From positions 62,001-126,000 of the forward strand of contig CAVRBT010000004.1 of NCBI GenBank assembly GCA_963719275.1: 64,000 nucleotides of DNA, read 5' to 3'. The notes beneath the pieces are model-generated. The model saw nothing but the letters and a program-made list of their open reading frames with translations, was not told where the DNA came from and searched no databases. The translations under genes and the position numbers were made by a program. The DNA is from AC-32 sp963719275. Lineage in GTDB: Bacteria; Actinomycetota; Thermoleophilia; Gaiellales; Gaiellaceae. Shown here piece by piece: positions 30,250 to 37,993 of this stretch (the stretch's first letter is position 1; every line of letters begins with the position of its first letter).

Positions 30250-31271
30250 GCGCGGAGACTGAAACGCAGTTCCTCGCTCCGGCGGTGCAGCCGGAGGATG
30301 ACGAGCTCGAGCGCTCGCTCCGCCCTCGCTCGCTGGACGAGTTCGTCGGCCAGGAGCGGGTCAAGGAGCAGCTCGCGATCGCGCTCGAAGCAACGCGCTC
30401 CCGCGGCGAGGCGCTCGACCACCTGCTGCTGATCGGCCCACCGGGGCTCGGCAAGACGAGCCTCGCCTTCATCGTGCGCGAGGAGCTCGGTGTGGCGCTG
30501 CGGTCCGCGGCCGGGCCCGCGCTCGAGCGCAAGGGCGACGTTGCCGCGATCCTCACGGGCCTCGGCGAGCGCGACATCCTCTTCATCGACGAGATCCACC
30601 GGCTCAGCCGGGCCGTGGAGGAGATCCTTTACCCGGCGCTGGAGGACTTCCGGCTCGACATCGTGGTCGGACAGGGCCCAGCCGCGCGGACGCTCGCCCT
30701 CGACCTGCCGCCGTTCACGCTGATCGGCGCCACGACGCGCACCGGGCTCTTGACGACGCCGCTGCGCGACCGGTTCGGCATGACCTTCCGGCTCGAGCAC
30801 TACGAGCCCGAGGAGCTCGCGCGCATCGTTCGCCGCTCGGCCCGGATCCTCGGCGTCGAGATCGAGGACGAGGCGGCCGGCGAGATCTCGCGGCGTTCCC
30901 GCGGGACACCGCGGATCGCGAACCGGATCCTTCGCCGCGTGCGTGACGTCGCCGAGGTGCGCCACCAGGGCGCGATCACGACGGCGATCGCGCGCGAGGC
31001 ACTCGACCTGCTGGAGGTCGACGAGCTCGGGCTCGAGCGCACCGACCGCGCACTGCTGCGGGCGATCGTCGAAAAGTTCGACGACGGCCCGGTCGGGCTC
31101 TCGACGCTGGCCGTCGCGCTCGGCGAGGAGCGGGACACGATCGAGGACGTCTACGAGCCGTACCTGCTCCAGCTCGGCTTCCTGCAGCGCACGCCGCGCG
31201 GGCGGGTGGTGACGAAGCTCGGGCGGGCCCACGTCGGCGCCTCCGCAGACGCCGACCGCACGCTCTTCTAG
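30246..31271 (+). CDS. ruvB: Holliday junction branch migration ATPase RuvB
   Basis: 341-residue AAA+ motor. Walker A is GPPGLGKTS, Walker B is LFIDEIHRLS, sensor 1 is IGATTRTGLL, and the arginine finger region LRDRFG is present. The C-terminal winged helix (RGRVVTKLGRAHVG) is complete. It uses a TTG start whose last two bases overlap the ruvA stop, so translation is coupled. A small conserved gene starts on the last base of its stop codon. Confidence 0.97.
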   Translation: MSAETETQFLAPAVQPEDDELERSLRPRSLDEFVGQERVKEQLAIALEATRSRGEALDHLLLIGPPGLGKTSLAFIVREELGVALRSAAGPALERKGDVAAILTGLGERDILFIDEIHRLSRAVEEILYPALEDFRLDIVVGQGPAARTLALDLPPFTLIGATTRTGLLTTPLRDRFGMTFRLEHYEPEELARIVRRSARILGVEIEDEAAGEISRRSRGTPRIANRILRRVRDVAEVRHQGAITTAIAREALDLLEVDELGLERTDRALLRAIVEKFDDGPVGLSTLAVALGEERDTIEDVYEPYLLQLGFLQRTPRGRVVTKLGRAHVGASADADRTLF

Positions 31272-31582
31272 TGAGCGGGGGCTGGACGCCGGACCCCGCC
31301 GGCCCGCTGGACGAGCTCGTCGCGCGGATCGTGCTGCAGATCGAGGCGTTTGTAGAGCGCTACGGCAAGCGGGCCCGCGTGGAGGTCGAGCTCCACGACG
31401 GCCCGACCGCCGTCCTTCGCTCGCTTGCGCCCGAGCCCGGTGCCGGCTTCGTCACGCTGATGCCGCACAGCGAGGACGGCGGCGACGAGGAGTGGATCGT
31501 CCCGGTCGCCGCCGTCGCTCGAATCACGCTCCGCTCGGCCGAAGAGGAAGAGCCCTTCGGCTTTACGCCGCCCGAGGCCTAG
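31271..31582 (+). CDS. small conserved protein downstream of ruvB
   Basis: 103-residue acidic protein (VELHDGPTAVLRSLAPEPGAGFVTLMPH, then EEWIVPVAAVARITLR). Its GTG shares one base with the ruvB stop (TAGTG), so it is co-translated. The regular strand pattern suggests a small beta-barrel. Function unknown. The stop overlaps that of the convergent SRPBCC gene by 4 nt. Confidence 0.65.
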   Translation: MSGGWTPDPAGPLDELVARIVLQIEAFVERYGKRARVEVELHDGPTAVLRSLAPEPGAGFVTLMPHSEDGGDEEWIVPVAAVARITLRSAEEEEPFGFTPPEA

Positions 31583-32028
31583 GCGTTCGCAGCCTCGACG
31601 TAGCGGCCGAGCACGAGATCCCAGCCGCTGTTGTAGCTCCCGAACGACTCCTGCGCGCGCTCGCCGTATCGCTCCCAGCCGCTGTGCTCGAGGTCGACGC
31701 GCGTTCCGGTTCCCTCGGGTGTGAACCGCACCTCGAGCTGCGTCGTGGGGTTCTCGGGGTTCACGTTCCACTCGATCGCGACGCGGTGCGGCGGCTCCCA
31801 CGCGAGCACGGTCGCCCACTGGTTCTCGCGGCCGTCCTGCAGCCGGTCGTAGACGCGGCCGCCGACTTGCGGCTCGTAGATCACTTCAGCGGGCTTCTCG
31901 CCGCTTGCTGCGTGCGTCTCGTACGGCCACCAGTCGGTCTTCCGCATGGTGAAGATGTGGAACGCCTCCTCGGGCGTGCAGTCGACCTGCACGCTCTTTC
32001 GTACGACGAGGTCTGTCTGGGTGCTCAT
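31579..32028 (-). CDS. SRPBCC/AHSA1-domain protein
   Basis: 149-residue helix-grip protein of the Aha1/START (SRPBCC) superfamily. It starts VVRKSVQVDCTPEEAFHIFTM and ends with a typical C-terminal helix (GSYNSGWDLVLGRYVEAAN). The GGRVYDRLQDG and TTQLEVRFTPEGTGTRV strands are those of the AHSA1 group. Such proteins are regularly found downstream of an ArsR regulator, as here, with an ATGA overlap. They bind hydrophobic ligands; the ligand here is unknown. Confidence 0.88.
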   Translation of the reverse strand: MSTQTDLVVRKSVQVDCTPEEAFHIFTMRKTDWWPYETHAASGEKPAEVIYEPQVGGRVYDRLQDGRENQWATVLAWEPPHRVAIEWNVNPENPTTQLEVRFTPEGTGTRVDLEHSGWERYGERAQESFGSYNSGWDLVLGRYVEAANA

Positions 32029-32330
32029 CGGTTCCTCCTCTCTGCGGCGGCCTTGAAGTCGGCGAGCGCCGCATCCCAGAATCGGTCGAAGTAGTCGCGC
32101 ACCTGGGCCAGCCCGTCCGGATCGAGCCGGTAGATGCGCCGAGTTCCCTCGCGCCGTTCGGCCACGAGTCCCGCCTCCTTGAGGATGCGCAGGTGCTGAG
32201 AGACGGCCGGCCGGCTGACCGGTAGGTCTTCGGCGATCTCGCCTACGGCACGCGGGCCTTGCGAGAGCTGCTCGAAGATCGCCCGCCGGGTGCGGTCGCC
32301 CAGCGCATCCATGGCGTCTCGGTTAGCCAT
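32025..32330 (-). CDS. ArsR-family transcriptional regulator
   Basis: 101-residue winged-helix repressor. The sequence runs DALGDRTRRAIFEQLSQGPRAVGEIAEDLPVSRPAVSQHLRILKEAGLVAERREGTRRIYRL, a complete ArsR HTH with recognition helix SRPAVSQHLRIL. The metal-binding ELCVCDL motif of ArsR/SmtB is absent, so this is the non-metal subgroup that controls SRPBCC genes. Two copies of a perfect palindrome directly upstream (32333-32358) are the probable autoregulatory operator. A TACACT hexamer lies within it. Confidence 0.93.
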   Translation of the reverse strand: MANRDAMDALGDRTRRAIFEQLSQGPRAVGEIAEDLPVSRPAVSQHLRILKEAGLVAERREGTRRIYRLDPDGLAQVRDYFDRFWDAALADFKAAAERRNR

Positions 32331-32332
32331 GA

Positions 32333-32358
32333 CTTACGTAAGTGTACGCTTACGTAAG
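32333..32358. promoter_or_regulatory. tandem ArsR operator CTTACGTAAG x2
   Basis: Two perfect 10-bp palindromes CTTACGTAAG (32333-32342 and 32349-32358) with centres 16 bp apart, just upstream of the arsR ATG at 32330 (minus strand). They cover the TACACT -10 hexamer (32341-32346), so binding would block RNA polymerase. Two dimers on nearly the same face of the DNA are possible. Confidence 0.75.
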
Positions 32359-32376
32359 TGCTGAGTCAAGCCCGGT

Positions 32377-33306
32377 TCAGCCGATGTGCAGGCGATACAC
32401 CTCCGTGCCGCCATAGCTGGGAACCCAGATGTCGCCGAACGCGCTCGCGGCGGGAAACGGCCGGGGCCCGACCGGGATCGTCTCGATCACCTTGTTGGCG
32501 GCCGGGTCGATGCGCGAGACCGTGTCACCCCCGAGGTTCGGCACGAACACCGTGCCGTCCCCGGCGACCGCGGCGTTCTCGGGCTGCTGCCCAACGCGGA
32601 TGGTGGCCACCACCTTCCGCCGCCTCGGGTCGATCCTCGAGACGGTGTTGGAGAGCCGGTTGGAGACCCAGACCGCCGTCTTCGTCACCGCGACCGACCT
32701 CGGGCCGTTGCCGACGCGCACGGAGCTGACGCGGTTCGTGCGCGCGTCGATGCGAAAGACCTTGCGACCGGTCAGCGACCCGACCCAGACGGCGCCGCCG
32801 CCGTAGCGCAGGTTCGCGGGGGCGGCGTTGCGGATCCGGATCCGCCTGCGCACCTTGTTGGTTTTCGGGTTGATGCGGAGGACGTAGCCGAGGTTCGGCT
32901 CCGTCGCCCAGACGGCAGCCGCTCCATAGGCGACGTCCCAGATCTGATCGGCGAGCCTGATCCGCTTGACGACCTTCATCCGAACCGGGTCGACGCGGAT
33001 CACGGAGCTCGTGCCGTATCCATCCACCCAGACGCTCCCCGCTCCGATCGCCACTCCGCACGGCCCGGGGCCGACGTCAACCGAGCGGGTGACGCGGTTC
33101 ATGGCGGGGTCGATCCGTGCAAGCGTTCCGTCGCCCCCGACACCGACCCAAACGGCGCCGAAGCCGCCGGCCTCGGAGCACGGGCCCGAGCCCGTCTCGA
33201 CCTTCGCCACGACGTGGACGCTCCCGCCGGCCGCCAACGCGGCGACGACGGCGATCACCCCGCCGAGTACAGAGATTCCGCTGCAAAACACCGCGATTCT
33301 CCCCAT
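32377..33306 (-). CDS. secreted or anchored beta-propeller (YVTN/virginiamycin B lyase-like repeats)
   Basis: 309-residue protein. An N-terminal hydrophobic segment (about residues 7-30) acts as signal or anchor. The rest consists of about seven blades with the repeat VWVxN...VxRIDPxTxKVxxxIxVG, for example VWVSNRLSNTVSRIDP and VFVPNLGGDTVSRIDP. Such propellers serve as binding scaffolds; some relatives are virginiamycin B lyases, but the lyase residues cannot be confirmed. GGAGG lies 6 nt before the ATG at 33306. It is divergent from a MocR regulator and may be its target. Confidence 0.8.
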   Translation of the reverse strand: MGRIAVFCSGISVLGGVIAVVAALAAGGSVHVVAKVETGSGPCSEAGGFGAVWVGVGGDGTLARIDPAMNRVTRSVDVGPGPCGVAIGAGSVWVDGYGTSSVIRVDPVRMKVVKRIRLADQIWDVAYGAAAVWATEPNLGYVLRINPKTNKVRRRIRIRNAAPANLRYGGGAVWVGSLTGRKVFRIDARTNRVSSVRVGNGPRSVAVTKTAVWVSNRLSNTVSRIDPRRRKVVATIRVGQQPENAAVAGDGTVFVPNLGGDTVSRIDPAANKVIETIPVGPRPFPAASAFGDIWVPSYGGTEVYRLHIG

Positions 33307-33365
33307 CACACCCCTCCGATCCGCAGTTGCCTGGTCTGCGTGGCGGGGTGCACGCTAGAGCGACC

Positions 33366-33409
33366 AGTGGCCACTGTTAAGGTCCACTGCGGTACCGATT
33401 TCGTGGACC
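33366..33409. promoter_or_regulatory. candidate MocR operator region
   Basis: The inverted repeat GGTCCAC (33381-33387) / GTGGACC (33403-33409) brackets the start of the mocR gene; the second half includes its GTG. The palindrome AGTGGCCACT (33366-33375) lies beside it, towards the divergent propeller gene. This layout suits a dimeric regulator controlling both directions. Confidence 0.5.
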
Positions 33410-34812
33410 AGTTGACTGAGCCGAGCACAGCGCGCGAGCTGCTCGTCGAGCTCGACCGCGGAGCGCGGACGACGCTGGCGTCCCAGCTCGAAGGCCAGCT
33501 CCGTGCGGCTGTGCGAAACGGGCGCCTCAAGGCCGGAGGCGTGCTGCCCTCGACGAGGGCTCTCGCAGCGCAGCTCGGGGTGTCCCGCGGCCTGGTCGTC
33601 GGCGCCTATGCGCAGCTGGGAGCCGAGGGCTACCTCCTGCTCAGGCGTGGAGCGGTTCCGTGCGTGGCCGCGACGGCGGTCGTCAGGCCCCCGGTGCGCC
33701 CGGCGACGCCGCAGCACTCGCCCCTGCGCCACAACTTGCTGCCGAACCTGCCCGACTACGCCGCCTTTCCGCGTGACAAGTGGCTCGTGTCATACCGCCG
33801 CGCCCTCAAGGCGGCGGCCGACCGAGAGCTCGTCTATGGCGATCCACGTGGCGTCGAGGGCGCCCGGGCGGCGCTCGTCTCGTACCTCGGCCGGGTGCGC
33901 GGTGTCTCGGCGAGCGACCAGAGCGCGTTCGTCTGCGGCGGCTTTGCGCAGGCGGTCGGGCTGCTGTGCGCGGTGCTGCGGCGCGCCGGCCGCGAGACAA
34001 TCGGGGTCGAGGATCCGGGGCACGCCGTGATCCGCGGAATCGTGGCGCGGTCGGGCTTGCGACCGGTGCCCGTGCCCGTCGACACCCAGGGGATCGACGT
34101 CGACGCGCTCGAGGCGGCGGCGCCTGACGCCGTGCTGGTTTCGCCGGCACACCAGTTCCCGACGGGCGTCGTGCTCTCGCCTCAACGCCGGGCGCGGCTG
34201 CTGGAGTGGGCCGAGCGCCGCGACGCGATCGTGGCGGAAGACGATTACGACGCCGAGTTCCGTTACGACAGGGCTCCCGTCGGCGCAGTGCAGGGACTCG
34301 CACCCGAGCGCGTCGCCTACCTCGGCTCGGCGAGCAAGACGCTCGCGCCGGCGCTCAGGCTCGGCTGGTTGATCCCGCCCTCGCACCTGGTGCGGCCCCT
34401 CATCGACGAGGTGCTCTACTCGGTGATCGCGCCTCAGCGCCTCGAGCAGCTCGCCTTCGCCGACTTTCTCGAGCGCGGCGAGCTCGACCGCCACCTGCGG
34501 CGCATGCGGCTGCGCTACCGGCGCAGGCGCGACATGCTGGTGCGGGAGCTCGCGCGCGAGCTCCCGCAGCTCGACGTGCGGGGAATCGCCGCCGGACTGC
34601 ACATCGTCGCCGCCCTACCGCCGGGCCTCGATGAACAGGCAGTGCTGGTCGAGGCCAGGGCCCGGGGAGTCGGCCTGTCCGGCCTGAACGAGCACGCCAT
34701 GGAGCCGCAACGCGAGCAGGCGCTGCTCCTGGGGTACGCCGTCTCGCACGAGCCGACGATCAGGGCCGCCGTGCGCAAGCTGGCCGAGGCGCTCGAGGCC
34801 GCTAGCGCCTGA
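33403..34812 (+). CDS. MocR-family regulator (GntR HTH fused to PLP aminotransferase fold)
   Basis: 469-residue regulator. Residues about 20-90 are a GntR winged helix (LASQLEGQLRAAVRNGRLKAGGVLPSTRALAAQLGVSRGLVVGAYAQL). The rest is a fold-type I aminotransferase domain with the PLP lysine in LGSASKTLAP and the DDYDAEFRYD segment. MocR proteins sense PLP or amino acids; PdxR members control pdxS/pdxT. Whether this one does so cannot be told here. The GTG at 33403 is chosen because upstream sequence in the same frame is antisense to the propeller gene. Confidence 0.9.
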   Translation: MDQLTEPSTARELLVELDRGARTTLASQLEGQLRAAVRNGRLKAGGVLPSTRALAAQLGVSRGLVVGAYAQLGAEGYLLLRRGAVPCVAATAVVRPPVRPATPQHSPLRHNLLPNLPDYAAFPRDKWLVSYRRALKAAADRELVYGDPRGVEGARAALVSYLGRVRGVSASDQSAFVCGGFAQAVGLLCAVLRRAGRETIGVEDPGHAVIRGIVARSGLRPVPVPVDTQGIDVDALEAAAPDAVLVSPAHQFPTGVVLSPQRRARLLEWAERRDAIVAEDDYDAEFRYDRAPVGAVQGLAPERVAYLGSASKTLAPALRLGWLIPPSHLVRPLIDEVLYSVIAPQRLEQLAFADFLERGELDRHLRRMRLRYRRRRDMLVRELARELPQLDVRGIAAGLHIVAALPPGLDEQAVLVEARARGVGLSGLNEHAMEPQREQALLLGYAVSHEPTIRAAVRKLAEALEAASA

Positions 34813-35260
34813 ACTGCAGCTCGTGCCAGGAGGGCGTCGGGGCGAGCTCCAGCAGCGCGCGTTCGCCGCCCGGCTCGAGGTAGGCGAATTCCGACGCGCC
34901 CTCGTCCCAGGTGACGTCGAGGCGGCCGTCCTTGACGCGGTGGTCGAGCCACGCTCCGCGGAACACGAGCTTTCGCAGCCAGTAGACGAGCGACTCCCCG
35001 TCGACGAGCGACAGCCGCTCCCAGTGGCGCACGAGGTAGCGCCCGAGCTCGCTCCGCGGCTCCTCGATCACGCCGTCCGCAGTCAGCTCGACGAGGTCCT
35101 CCGTCTCCTCCTCGTCCAGCTCGTTGTCGTCCACGAGGCCGAGCCGAAACGCGGCCGCGCAGACCCGCTGGGCGAAGTCGGCCGAGTTGAACCTGAAGCG
35201 GAGGCGGAGGAACTCGACGACGATGTCGTCACCGGACGAGTAGTTGTCCGCAGCGTCCAC
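34802..35260 (-). CDS. conserved hypothetical protein
   Basis: 152-residue acidic protein (VVEFLRLRFRFNSADFAQRVCAAAFRLG; DEEETEDLVELTADGVIEEP; HWERLSLVDGESLVYWLRKLVFRGAWL). No family is recognised. The GTG at 35260 is supported by TATCCT 6 nt upstream. The last 11 nt overlap the end of the convergent mocR gene. Confidence 0.65.
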   Translation of the reverse strand: MDAADNYSSGDDIVVEFLRLRFRFNSADFAQRVCAAAFRLGLVDDNELDEEETEDLVELTADGVIEEPRSELGRYLVRHWERLSLVDGESLVYWLRKLVFRGAWLDHRVKDGRLDVTWDEGASEFAYLEPGGERALLELAPTPSWHELQFRR

Positions 35261-35295
35261 GGGCGGAGGATAGCCACGGCACTAGACTCACCTGG
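35261..35295. promoter_or_regulatory. 35-bp divergent intergenic with two leaderless promoters
   Basis: Only 35 bp separate the start codons at 35260 (minus) and 35296 (plus). TATCCT on the minus strand (35267-35272) lies 6 nt from its GTG, and TAGACT on the plus strand (35283-35288) lies 7 nt from its GTG. The -35 region of each must overlap the other gene's promoter or coding sequence. Confidence 0.6.
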
Positions 35296-35577
35296 GTGAG
35301 CTCCAAGGCGGCACTCGCGTCGGGTCTCGTCACGGCCGCGCTGGTCCTGCTCGTGGTCTGGCTGTTCGAGGTATCGCTCGAGCGGGCGGCGGTGCTGGCG
35401 CCGGTGATCGTCGTCGCATTCGGCGCTGCTGCCGCGGTGGCCGTGCTCTGGGCGAAGGTCGGCTGGGAGGCGCTGCAGCGCCTCCGGCGGCCGTGGCTCG
35501 TCGCCGGAATCGCGGTCGCAATCGTCGTGCTGATCGCGGCGCTCTCGGTGCTGGGGCTCGAGTTGCCCCGCGAGTAA
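35296..35577 (+). CDS. small membrane protein
   Basis: 93-residue protein with two to three hydrophobic helices (about residues 5-25, 31-52 and 67-88) and a short basic loop WEALQRLRRPW. No family recognised. The GTG start is placed by the TAGACT hexamer. It is followed 38 nt later by recJ. Confidence 0.65.
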   Translation: MSSKAALASGLVTAALVLLVVWLFEVSLERAAVLAPVIVVAFGAAAAVAVLWAKVGWEALQRLRRPWLVAGIAVAIVVLIAALSVLGLELPRE

Positions 35578-35615
35578 CCAAGTCCGTCCGGGGGCCTCCG
35601 TACCGTGGGCTGCCC

Positions 35616-37478
35616 ATGTCGTGGCAGCTGCGGAACCCCTGCGAGCGGGCCCAGGTCGAGGCGCTCGGTGCCGAGCTGGGCGTGAGCGACGTCCTCGCCG
35701 CGGTGCTCGTGCGCCGCGGCTACGCCGATCCGGGCGGTGCGCGCACGTTCCTCGAGGCCGTGCTGCCCGAGCACGATCCGTTCCTGCTCGGCGACATGCG
35801 CGAGGCGTGCGAGGCGATCCGCGCGGCCGTCGCAGCGGGGACGAAGATCTGCGTCCACGGCGACTACGACGCCGATGGCATCTGCGCCACGGCGCTGGCC
35901 GTCCTCGTCCTGCGCGAGCTCGGCGCCGACGTCACGTCCCACCTGCCGAGCCGCTTCGAGGAGGGCTACGGGGTTTCGCGCCAAACGCTCGCGCGCTTGG
36001 CCGGTGACGGCGTCGGCCTGGTGCTCACCGTGGACTGCGGGATCACCGCGGTCGAGGAGGTCGCGGCCGCGCGGGCCGACGGCCTCGAGGTGATCGTCAC
36101 CGACCATCACCGCCCCGGCGAGACGCTGCCCGACTGCCCCGTCGTCGGCCCCTACCGCGGCGAATACCCGTTCCGGGAGCTCTGCGGCACCGGGGTGGTC
36201 TGGAAGCTCGGTCAGGCGCTGCTCGGCGCGGACTCCGCGGCGCTGGCCCGCCACCTGGACCTGGTCGCGGTTGCAACGGTCGCAGACGTTGTTCCGCTGC
36301 TGGACGAGAACCGCGGCCTCGCGGTGGCAGGCCTTCGGCAGCTCGCCCGGACGCAGAAGCCGGGCCTGCAGGAGCTGATGCGCGTTGCGCGCGTCGACCC
36401 GGCAGCGGTCGACGCGGGCGCGATCGGCTTCCGGCTCGCGCCGCGGCTGAACGCGGCCGGGCGTCTCGGGAGGCCAGAGGCCGCGCTCGAGCTGCTGCTC
36501 AGCGAGGCGCGGGAGCCCGCCGCGCAGCTCGCCGCGCAGCTGGAGGAGCTCAACCGCGACCGCCAGGCCGTGGAGGAGCGGATCCTGCGCGAGGCCGTCG
36601 AGGAGATCGAGTCGTGGCCGGAGGCGCAGCAGCGGCATCGCGCCTACGTCGTGGCCGGCGCGGACTGGCACGAGGGCGTGATCGGCATCGTCGCCTCGCG
36701 GCTGGTCGAGCGCTACTCGCGGCCGGTCGTCCTGATCGCGGGCACCGACGGCGACTGGAAGGGATCCGGCCGTTCGACCGCGGGCTTCGACCTGCACGAA
36801 GGCCTGCGGCGCTGCGCCGCCCACCTAGAGCGCTGGGGCGGCCACGCGGCTGCTGCAGGCCTCTCGATCAAGCCCGAGAACCTGCCGGCCTTCGCCGAAC
36901 AGTTCGCCGCAATCGGCGACGCGATCCTCGAGGAGGACGACCTCCGGCCGGCGACGCCGGTCGACGCGTTCGTCCACGGCCGCGACCTCACCCTCGAGCT
37001 CTGCAACGAGCTCGCGCGGCTCGCGCCGTTCGGTCTCGGCAACCCGAACGTGACGCTGCTTCTGCCAGGGTGCGAGCTTGCAGAGCTCACCGCCGTCGGG
37101 GAGGGGAAGCACCTCAAGTTCCGCGTGCGCGCCGACGGCCGCGACTCGGGCAGCGCGATCGCGTTCCGGCTCGGCCGGCGGCTCGAGAGCCTGCGCCGGC
37201 CCGGGCACTACGACGTCGCGTTCCGGCTCGAGGCCAACCAGTGGAACGGCACCGTCGCGCCGCAGCTGAACGTAGGCCAGGTGTTCGAGTGTGACGCGCG
37301 CTACGTCGAGCTGCGCGAGTGGCTGAAAGGCGAGTGGCGCAAGGACACGCGAGACCCGGCGGCCGCGGCGATCTTCGAGGAGCTCGCGGTCGCGGCAGGT
37401 GGGTCGAAGCGGCACCTGCTCGAGTCGGAGCGGTTCCTGGCGCTCCTCAACGAGCCCGGCCTCGCGAAGGCCGCGTAA
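35616..37478 (+). CDS. recJ: single-stranded-DNA-specific exonuclease RecJ
   Basis: 620-residue 5'-3' exonuclease used in recombination and mismatch repair. The DHH phosphoesterase motifs are in order: VHGDYDADGICAT (motif I), LTVDCGIT (II), VTDHHRPGE (III, the DHH triad) and LVAVATVADVVPL (IV). The DHHA1 domain has the GRSTAGFDLHEGL and GGHAAAAGLSI segments. A C-terminal OB domain completes it. The ATG at 35616 lies 9 nt after TACCGT. Confidence 0.95.
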   Translation: MSWQLRNPCERAQVEALGAELGVSDVLAAVLVRRGYADPGGARTFLEAVLPEHDPFLLGDMREACEAIRAAVAAGTKICVHGDYDADGICATALAVLVLRELGADVTSHLPSRFEEGYGVSRQTLARLAGDGVGLVLTVDCGITAVEEVAAARADGLEVIVTDHHRPGETLPDCPVVGPYRGEYPFRELCGTGVVWKLGQALLGADSAALARHLDLVAVATVADVVPLLDENRGLAVAGLRQLARTQKPGLQELMRVARVDPAAVDAGAIGFRLAPRLNAAGRLGRPEAALELLLSEAREPAAQLAAQLEELNRDRQAVEERILREAVEEIESWPEAQQRHRAYVVAGADWHEGVIGIVASRLVERYSRPVVLIAGTDGDWKGSGRSTAGFDLHEGLRRCAAHLERWGGHAAAAGLSIKPENLPAFAEQFAAIGDAILEEDDLRPATPVDAFVHGRDLTLELCNELARLAPFGLGNPNVTLLLPGCELAELTAVGEGKHLKFRVRADGRDSGSAIAFRLGRRLESLRRPGHYDVAFRLEANQWNGTVAPQLNVGQVFECDARYVELREWLKGEWRKDTRDPAAAAIFEELAVAAGGSKRHLLESERFLALLNEPGLAKAA

Positions 37479-37497
37479 CGGGAGTACCGTTCCCGGC

Positions 37498-37683
37498 ATG
37501 AGCATCATCGAGAAGCTGAAGCGGGTCGCGCTGAGGCCGTTCGACCGCGGCGGCGAGAGGGTCGAGAACACCGACGCAATGGCCGCGACTGGCGGCACGA
37601 AGACCGACCCGAGCGGTGCGATGCCCCATCACGGGGCTCCGCCGGGCTACATCAAGACCGACGACGGACGGCCGCGGCACTAG
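37498..37683 (+). CDS. 61-residue hypothetical protein
   Basis: Small basic protein (MSIIEKLKRVALRPFD; ending PPGYIKTDDGRPRH) without hydrophobic segments. TACCGT lies 7 nt before the ATG, so it has its own leaderless promoter. A damaged tandem copy follows 3 nt after its stop. Function unknown. Confidence 0.6.
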   Translation: MSIIEKLKRVALRPFDRGGERVENTDAMAATGGTKTDPSGAMPHHGAPPGYIKTDDGRPRH

Positions 37684-37685
37684 CG

Positions 37686-37782
37686 ATGGGACTCCGCGAG
37701 AAGCTCAGGCGCTTCCGGCTCCGTGCCTCCGATCGCCCGGCCGAGCTACGTCAAGCCTGACGACGGGCGCCAGCGGCACTGA
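37686..37782 (+). pseudogene. decayed tandem copy of the 61-residue protein gene
   Basis: ATG 37686 reads MGLREKLRRFRLRASDRP, matching the N-terminus of the preceding gene's product in type. In another frame the 3' end reads RPSYVKPDDGRQRH and stop, matching PPGYIKTDDGRPRH. The middle 25-30 residues are lost and the frame is broken. It is a tandem duplicate reduced to its ends. Confidence 0.6.
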
Positions 37783-37981
37783 CCGCCGCGAGCTGTGCGC
37801 GCGGCCGCGGCCGCCAGCTGCGCTGCTCGCACGCGGCGCAGTCCAGCGCGACCAGCATCCGCGCCAGCCGTGCCGCCTTTCGTTCTTGTCTTCGTCTGCG
37901 CATGAGGAGAGATCGTTCGCCTCGCAGGCGTTCCCTCCTGCGACGTGAATTGTGCTCTGCGGCTAGGAAAAACCTCGGGAG

Positions 37982-37987
37982 TACACT
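37982..37987 (+). promoter_or_regulatory. -10 hexamer TACACT of rel (leaderless)
   Basis: TACACT lies 6 nt before the rel ATG at 37994. No ribosome site is seen. Confidence 0.6.
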
Positions 37988-37993
37988 TTTCCC

